A DNA stretch of 12,099 nt from Emmonsiellopsis sp. PD_33 (lineage: Eukaryota > Ascomycota > Eurotiomycetes > Onygenales > Ajellomycetaceae), in NCBI GenBank assembly GCA_032988165.1, contig JANTQF010000580.1:1-12099 (forward strand). The letters run 5' to 3'. Every line of letters starts with the position of its first letter. The first letter of the stretch is position 1. Positions 6,495 through 12,099 of this stretch are shown here, piece after piece. The notes beneath the pieces were generated by a model that did no database searches, had not been told where the DNA came from, and saw nothing but the letters and a program-made list of their open reading frames with translations. The position numbers and the translations under genes were made by a program.

Positions 6495-9400
6495 ATGGAT
6501 TTGCCCAAGAACGCAACCCCAACTCCTAGGGTGCCGCGTGCATTGCCGACCAGCCGTCGCAAAGACCCAGATGTTGTGCCGGTGCAGATAGGGGAATATA
6601 CTCGGATGGAGGAGATTGGCCGTGGTAGCTTTGCCATGGTTTACCGCGGTTTCCACACTGTAAGTGTACCCAGTGCTTAGATTACAATGCGGTGAGCTAG
6701 GAGGCCTGGACTTGATTTCGAGGTCTTGTTTTGTTTTGTAGGCTATAGAGCCATGTTTTTTATCCTTGCTTTTTGAAAAGACCATCGGTATGCTGACGGT
6801 GATCAACAAACAGACAAACAGAGCTCCAGTTGCAATCAAATCGGTGTACAACAGAAAACTGAGCACCAAACTGAAGGAGAATTTGAAATCAGAGATCCAG
6901 ATTCTCAGGACCGTTCATCACCCTCACATCGTCATGCTCTTGGATTGCCAAGAAACGGCCAGCCAGATCCATCTGGTTATGGAATATTGTTACCTTGGAG
7001 ACCTATCATATTTCATCAAGAAACGTGATACGTTGCACACTCACGACTTCACTCGCAAATTGATCCAGAGATACCCGAATCCCGCTGGCGGTGGGCTCAA
7101 TGAAGTCCTAATCCGCCATTTCTTGAAGCAACTCGCCAGTGCTCTCGCTTTCCTTCGATCGAGAGATTTGGTCCATCGGGACGTAAAGCCTCAGAATCTC
7201 TTGCTTAGCCCTCCTCCCAGACCGATTGCGAGCGGAGACTACCCTCCTCCCCCAATGTTTAAAGAAAATGAATATCTATACACTCCTTTAGCCGGCGTTG
7301 AGTCGCTGCCGTTGCTCAAATTGGCTGATTTCGGGTTTGCCAGAGTACTTCCGTCAACGTCCCTTGCTGATACTCTCTGCGGATCCCCTCTCTATATGGC
7401 GCCTGAAATTTTGAGGTACGAGAAATATGATGCCAAAGCGGATTTATGGTCTGTGGGCACTGTCTTGTACGAGATGGTGGTTGGCAAGCCCCCTTTCCGA
7501 GCCATGAACCACGTGGATCTACTGAAGAAGATTGAACATGCCGAGGATAAAATCAGGTTCCCCGAACACTGCGTGGCCTCGCAGGACATGAAATGGACGA
7601 TTAGGCATCTACTTCGACGGAATCCGGTGGTGAGAATGAGTTTCGGCGATTTCTTCAAGTCGCCTCTTGTTAAGGACGACATTCCCGGCCTGGTTGATGG
7701 TGATCGGGATATAAAACCTTCTGGGGACGCGCAAAAGCCCGAGCCAGTCCAACTGGACCGAGATTCCCCATATTCGTCTTCGCCATCGAATCGTCGGTCC
7801 TTCGATAGAGCTGAGACTCAACGGCCAATCACTCCCCGCCCGCTTTCAGGAAACTTTACACGACCCGCTGCTGTACGTCATGTTGGAAGCCGGGAGAAGA
7901 ATGATTTACAGCGTGTTGCTGTAACAGGGCGCCGCCCAAGTGTAACATCACAGCCATCGTCTCCCAAACAACCCGACTCGGCTGATCCAACTTATGCTGC
8001 CTATGCTATGGAACGGCAGCGAAGTCGAAACACATCTTCCCCGGGATCGTCCTTATTCAAGGAAGGGCCTGAGTCTCCTGTTCAGCCACCGTTTGACGAA
8101 AAGGACGCCGAACGAGAACGGGAGCAAGCCGCCCAGGAGGTGGCGTTTGAACGTGACTATGTCGTCGTAGAGAAGAGAGCAGTGGAAGTGAATGCTTTTG
8201 CTGACGAGCTTGCTGCAAGCCCTCGAATACATCAGCAAAATCAGAACTCAGCGCGTCAAGCGGGCGCGATTGTCCGTCGTTCCACCACCCCTTCGCATTC
8301 ACCCAACCCATCCCAGGGCGCCCCAGCTCGAGCGCTACAGTTGGTTACCGGGCGGCCGAGAGCAGATTCGACTCATCACCGGCAAAGTTCATATGAAAGA
8401 AGATATGGCCCGAGTCCTGGCTCTGCGACCTCTGCAATCTCCAAGGCGCTTAATATGGCTAGCGGACGGCTATTTGGAGTGGGATTTTCTCCTCCCTTGG
8501 CTTTCACGAAGGGGGGAAGATCACCTCCGTTGGCGTACAATCCTTTCCCTGCTTACCCGCTTGGCCAATCTAGCCTGGTAGTTATTGGAGATGGGGCCAA
8601 GACGCAGGTTGCATTGGATGAAGATACGAAGACTGTACAGATTATTGAGGAGTGTGCAACCCGTAGCGATGTTGTTTACGGTTTTGCAGAAGTCAAGTAT
8701 AAGCAAATAATACCATTGGCTCCGTCAATGCAACCTGATACAGCCATTCACCCGACTGCCGTCTCTCCTAATGCGGATACTGATCCAACTGATCCAACGG
8801 ATTCTGGTTTGACTCACGACGCTATGGTGACGTTATCCGAAGAGGCTCTCGTGCTCTATGTCAAATCACTTTCTATACTTGCCAAGTGCATGGATATCGC
8901 AGGTGCATGGTGGGCTCGCAAGAACCGTGGAGATATCGTTTCTGAGAGCTCGAGGCAAGAGAACGGCTCCTCAACTCCAGCTGTTGCCAACCGTGTGAAT
9001 AACGTGGTCCAGTGGGTTCGAAACCGGTTCAACGAGATTTTGGAAAAAGCAGAGTTTGTGACTCTGAAATTGATCGAGGCTCAGAGGCTACTACCGCCAT
9101 CACATCCGTCACATCCAAGCAACCATTCGCGTCAATCGATTAATAGTCCGCGCCTGGGGACTTCTGTTGACCAGGTTGTGGTGAGCTCCGGGGTAACGGC
9201 GGAGAGGCTCATGTATGACCGGGCCTTGGATATGAGTAGGAGTGCGGCGATCAACGAACTTACCAGTGTCAATGAATGGCCCAGTTGCGAAATAGCCTAT
9301 GTGACTGCGATCCGCATGCTTGAGGCCATTCTGGAAAACGATGAGGAAACTGAGTCGAGGAACGCCGACCATGAAGATAAAGAAGGGCCCTCGGAGCAGA

Positions 9401-9669
9401 ATGATGGCGCGATCAACGGAATTCTAGCGAAGGATCGTGAGACTCTGACGAAAAGTAAGTGGATTGTTATAATGTTGGTTTCGAAGTTGGGAAGCGTGCT
9501 AACTGATGAAGAAGTGATCGCTAGTATTCGTACGCGGCTCACGGATCTCCGGAAGAAGATGGCCATGAACGCCAAGAGAACATCGGCTCCGGCAGCGATC
9601 CCCACGAAAGGACAGACTGCACATCGGCGGCCGACTTCGCCTGCGATCTATTCGGCCTCTCCACGGTGA
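6495..9669 (+). CDS. ATG1: Autophagy-initiating Ser/Thr kinase Atg1 (three exons)
   Basis: This is the ULK-family kinase that, with Atg13 and the Atg17 scaffold, starts autophagosome formation and the Cvt pathway at the pre-autophagosomal structure. Joining 6495-6659, 6814-9454 and 9512-9669 gives 987 residues, usual for Aspergillus-type Atg1. The kinase domain spans about 34-340: IGRGSFAMV loop at 41-49, VAIK with K64, HRDVKPQN with D178, DFG at 227-229, activation-loop T242 in DTLCGSPLYMAPE, APE at 251-253. The proline-rich insert between HRD and DFG is typical of fungal Atg1. A long disordered Ser/Pro-rich linker follows, with YVVV at 504-507, the expected Atg8-interacting motif. The C-terminal part (about 725-960) fits the tandem MIT domain that binds Atg13. 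All catalytic residues are present. The start has a good context and the usual length before the kinase domain. Both introns have frame-keeping alternatives. Confidence 0.95.
6660..6813 (+). other. ATG1 intron 1 (154 nt), with an alternative acceptor at 6741
   Basis: The donor is GTAAGT at 6660. The preferred acceptor, CAG at 6811-6813, has a canonical branch TGCTGAC at 6791-6797 and restores HT-TNRAP-VAIK, the spacing expected for Atg1. A second acceptor, TAG at 6739-6741, is preceded by a strong T-rich tract and would give a more usual 82-nt intron. It keeps the same frame and adds 24 residues (6742-6813) with no stop. The intron is in phase 0, and retaining it entirely would hit a TAG at 6678-6680. 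Confidence 0.8.
9455..9511 (+). other. ATG1 intron 2 (57 nt), tandem NAGNAG acceptor
   Basis: It has a perfect donor GTAAGT at 9455, branch GCTAAC at 9498-9503, and acceptor AAG ending at 9511, directly followed by a second AAG ending at 9514. The first acceptor joins TLTK-K-VIASIRTRL and the second gives TLTK-M-IASIRTRL. Both 57 and 60 are multiples of three and the intron has no stop, so an unspliced reading also stays open and adds 19 residues. Splicing is preferred because the signals are canonical and the inserted stretch does not look like Atg1. Confidence 0.72.
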
Positions 9670-10772
9670 ACGGGGGTCTGAAGTCACGACGCCAATTTTT
9701 GAAGATCGTTTTACATCGGTCACTTGAGACTTGAGGCAGTTGGTTTTAGCGAAGGAGCGGAAGTGGGATACCCATTTCACGCGGGATGATATTTTCAAGC
9801 TAGATTCGACCAACGATCACGCTCTCTACTCGTTTTGCAAGATTGTCTTGTAATATGGGATTCAAGCTCTCCTTTCCCCCGTCATACCTCTGTTTCCGCG
9901 CCTGGTCGTGTCGAATCCCTCCTCGGGCGAAAGCGCTGTCTGATATAGCTATTCGTCAGAATAGCTTGCAGTGGCTTCCGAATACTGGCTCCTCAGAAAC
10001 CGCCCCTTGGGGCCTAATTTCAATCTTATGGACGATGATGTCGCCTATTAAACATTCCTATCCTCCCCTCCTCCCTTATTTTCCTTGGCATCGGAATCTG
10101 GTGTTGGAAACATTTCCGTCGAATTTCCCCTTTTTACCTATGTGATTTCCCATATTTTGGTCGGGATGCGGCTTCGTCGGGCATTGATCACACCGGGAAA
10201 ATGAAAATGGGAATGGAAAGGGACATGCGCGGCTTCGAATCAAGTTGTTTTAGGCTGTGGAGTTCTATCTCTCTTATCTGCACACTCCCAAAGATCTCTC
10301 TTTCCCCTACTTTTCCTATTTACGCAGAAGACTTTTCGAGATATTGTTGGCTTTTTATTTCTCGTTACTTTGCTTGCCATCAAAGGCGTATTGCATCCAG
10401 ATACCAATATCCATCTTTCCCTTTTTTTCTTTTCTGATTTCTTCCCTTACACTGACTGCTTTTATCCTGCTTTACACCCTCTATACCCCCCCTAAGGCCA
10501 CCTGCGGCTTGGTTTTTGTCTATTTCTGGCGCATACATACAGGCAGGGCCGGACGGACCGCATTTGGGAAACCGGGGAGGAAGTGTGGAGATCTTTTTTT
10601 TCTTTGCTACAGGATTCATCTGATGAATCTACGACACTGATATGACATGACCATCCATACATACATACAATAGTGCAGGCAGATGCACGGACTGGTGAAT
10701 ATGAGGCATGAGGGAGGGTGTTTTTTGGTGGGGGTTTATGGTGTTCATATATATATTTTTCAAATTATTTAT

Positions 10773-10778
10773 AATAAA
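10773..10778 (+). terminator. Candidate poly(A) signal
   Basis: AATAAA within an AT-rich stretch, about 1.1 kb after the ATG1 stop. It could serve an unusually long ATG1 3' UTR or an unannotated transcript. Confidence 0.25.
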
Positions 10779-10877
10779 TAGGTTTGGATATCGTACAGAT
10801 GTTGGAAAGGGGAGGTGGATTATTTTTATTTTTTGCGTAGTTGGTGTTGGCTTGTAGGGTTGGCTTGTTGGGTGTGG

Positions 10878-10883
10878 AATAAA
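10878..10883 (+). terminator. Second candidate poly(A) signal
   Basis: Another AATAAA, about 100 bases after the previous one and followed by T-rich sequence. It is a motif only. Confidence 0.2.
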
Positions 10884-10948
10884 TGTCTTTTTTTATATAT
10901 ATTGTTTTTTAATGCCAATATAAATCAACTGCGTCCACATCTTCTAGG

Positions 10949-10964
10949 TTTTTTTTTTTTTTTT
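10949..10964 (+). repeat. Poly-T tract (T16)
   Basis: Sixteen T residues in a row in the intergenic region. It is a simple repeat. Confidence 0.95.
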
Positions 10965-11368
10965 CCCTCGTTGTGGACGGTTATTTGGGGTGATGGGCTG
11001 ACTGGGTTGGGCGGTATCAGTTACATTTGATGTGTCACGACATTATTCTCATCATGCTGACCAAATGGATGGCATGGAGGCAACTTGAAGAAACTGCCTG
11101 TGAATCATGATTTCTAGGTGACCGGGAGGTGGAAAGATGGTCTAGTATTGTGCTAACTATCTCATGGGACCTAACTAATCTCAAGCCGTCAAAACAGCTA
11201 ACAACTTGAAGTTATTTAACTAACAGGATATGAGGGCCACAAATCAACAAGCAAACCTATCCACCCGCCTGAAGACCCGAATTCTATCTACCAGGAAGGG
11301 TGTAATGAGCCAACACTCCCATCTGAGATATTAGAGAATATGCACCATACATACATTCACCCAGCAAA

Positions 11369-12099
11369 ATGACAGACCCCCACCCTCCCAGCCCCGAGCC
11401 ATACAAATACACCCCCCTCCCAACCCCAACCTCCATCCGCCTCCTCCGCATCGACTCAATCACCTCCCCCCCAACACCAACCCCAAACACTCCCCCAAAT
11501 ATCTCCTGCACCCTCAAAACAATCAACATCTCCCCAACCCCATGCCCCTGGTACCACACCCTCTCATACACATGGCACAACCCCCTCCCCCTCACCAACG
11601 AGTTCCTCGCCGCTCGCTATGCCGAGGCGGGCTTTCATCCTACTACTACCACTACAACCGCACAGCAGCCAGCTTACACGATCCATATCACGGATCACAT
11701 CCCAAACGACGCTGATGGTGGCTCCAGTACTGCGGGTAGTGTTAACAAAGGCATCCTCCCCATAACCCCCAATCTCGCCAACGCACTAACCTCCATCCCG
11801 CCCAGCGCGTGGGCGCGGAATGTTAATCGGGGGAATGTGAAGAAGGAGAAGGATAGGGTGCATGCGCCGGTTCATTGGGCGGGGGTTAGTGGGGATGTGA
11901 GGTTTTTGAGATGTGTGTTGGCGGGGGGGACGGGGGTGAGGGCGGGGGATGTGGATGGGGATGGGGATGGGGTGGTGCTGGTTGATTTGGTGGATGGGCA
12001 GGGGAGGACGGGTCTGAGCTATGCGGCGGAGAATGGGCATGTGGAGTGTGTGAGGGGTTTTTTGGAGGAGGGGGCGGGTGCGGGGGTGCGGGGTGGGGG
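11369..12099 (+). CDS. HET-like domain and ankyrin-repeat protein, 3'-truncated by the window
   Basis: The frame opens with the first ATG after an in-frame stop (TGA at 11324-11326) and stays open for 243 codons to the window end. The N-terminus reads YKYTPLPTPTSIRLLRIDS, then PWYHTLSYTWHNP (residues 60-72), which match the opening of HET domains (Y-PL--IRLL, then Y-ALSYVWG). ITPNLANAL at 132-140 matches the next HET motif. The second half of the HET domain, with its WIDA-CINQ motif, is absent. Instead, ankyrin repeats begin near 164 (APVHWAGVSGDVRFLRCVL) and continue (GRTGLSYAAENGHVECVRGF), with a DGDGDG insert between them. HET proteins mediate heterokaryon incompatibility and ankyrin repeats bind partners; the role here is unknown. 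Codon choice flips from C/A-ending to G/T-ending near 11815. The ankyrin call is firmer than the HET call. Confidence 0.7.
   Translation, partial: MTDPHPPSPEPYKYTPLPTPTSIRLLRIDSITSPPTPTPNTPPNISCTLKTINISPTPCPWYHTLSYTWHNPLPLTNEFLAARYAEAGFHPTTTTTTAQQPAYTIHITDHIPNDADGGSSTAGSVNKGILPITPNLANALTSIPPSAWARNVNRGNVKKEKDRVHAPVHWAGVSGDVRFLRCVLAGGTGVRAGDVDGDGDGVVLVDLVDGQGRTGLSYAAENGHVECVRGFLEEGAGAGVRGG

Larger units (their letters stand above)
9670..11368. other. Long intergenic region between ATG1 and the HET/ankyrin gene
   Basis: These 1.7 kb contain the ATG1 3' UTR and the promoter of the next gene. I find no frame with a convincing protein. The longest (about 10257-10640) is T-rich and hydrophobic because of composition. 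Notable contents are pyrimidine-rich runs at 10290-10500, ATAC repeats near 10655-10670, an AT-rich stretch at 10745-10785, T16 at 10949-10964 and several CTAAC words at 11150-11225. No tRNA-like B box in a plausible cloverleaf was seen. Confidence 0.6.

Noticed and set aside
6788..6813. A second short ATG1 intron (GTATGC to CAG) after splicing at 6741
   Set aside because: At 26 nt it is too short for spliceosomal removal. Its branch sequence fits better as part of the 154-nt intron.
9010..9030. tRNA B-box-like word (GGTTCGAAACC)
   Set aside because: It lies inside the ATG1 coding frame, and no A box or cloverleaf surrounds it.
10257..10640. 127-residue hydrophobic frame after ATG1
   Set aside because: It starts at a GTG and is Phe/Leu/Ser-rich because the DNA is T-rich. 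It has no motif and no splice-supported extension.

Overview
The window looks like a fungal nuclear genome segment, probably from a filamentous ascomycete (Pezizomycotina, most likely Eurotiomycetes). The evidence is short GT-AG introns with CTGAC/CTAAC branch points, an Atg1 kinase of the Aspergillus type with the tandem-MIT C-terminus, a long fungal Sec59-type dolichol kinase, a Dph6 protein with tandem RidA-like domains, and a HET/ankyrin gene. The order or species cannot be fixed from the sequence alone.

Layout from left to right, with all four main genes on the + strand. (1) Bases 2-1534 are the 3' two thirds of a diphthine-ammonia ligase (DPH6) gene, whose ATP-binding N-terminus lies outside the window. 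(2) Bases 1932-4698 are a two-exon SEC59-type dolichol kinase of 898 residues. (3) Bases 4699-6494 are a 1.8 kb interval. It holds a possible small minus-strand spliced gene (4933-5201), a GC-rich block, and a pyrimidine-rich, ATG-depleted leader or promoter for the next gene. (4) Bases 6495-9669 are the autophagy kinase gene ATG1, with three exons and 987 residues in the preferred model. (5) Bases 9670-11368 are a 1.7 kb AT/T-rich interval with no supported gene. (6) From 11369 to the window end is the 5' part of a gene encoding a shortened HET-like domain followed by ankyrin repeats.

The genes do not form a pathway cluster. DPH6 acts on eEF2, SEC59 supplies dolichyl phosphate for glycosylation, ATG1 starts autophagy, and the HET/ankyrin protein is of an accessory, self-recognition-type family. 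The first three are ordinary core genes. I see no transposon, CRISPR array, rRNA or tRNA, and no clear new multi-gene system.

The most interesting points are below gene level. ATG1 has two introns whose alternative processing keeps the frame: an upstream acceptor that would add 24 residues inside the kinase N-lobe, and a 57-nt intron with a tandem NAGNAG acceptor. Base composition flips sharply from A/C-rich to G/T-rich inside two coding regions (about 4280 and 11815), and a third G/T-rich arm opens the window. The ATG1 leader is almost free of ATG and carries one small uORF. The last gene appears to carry only the front half of a HET domain joined directly to ankyrin repeats.
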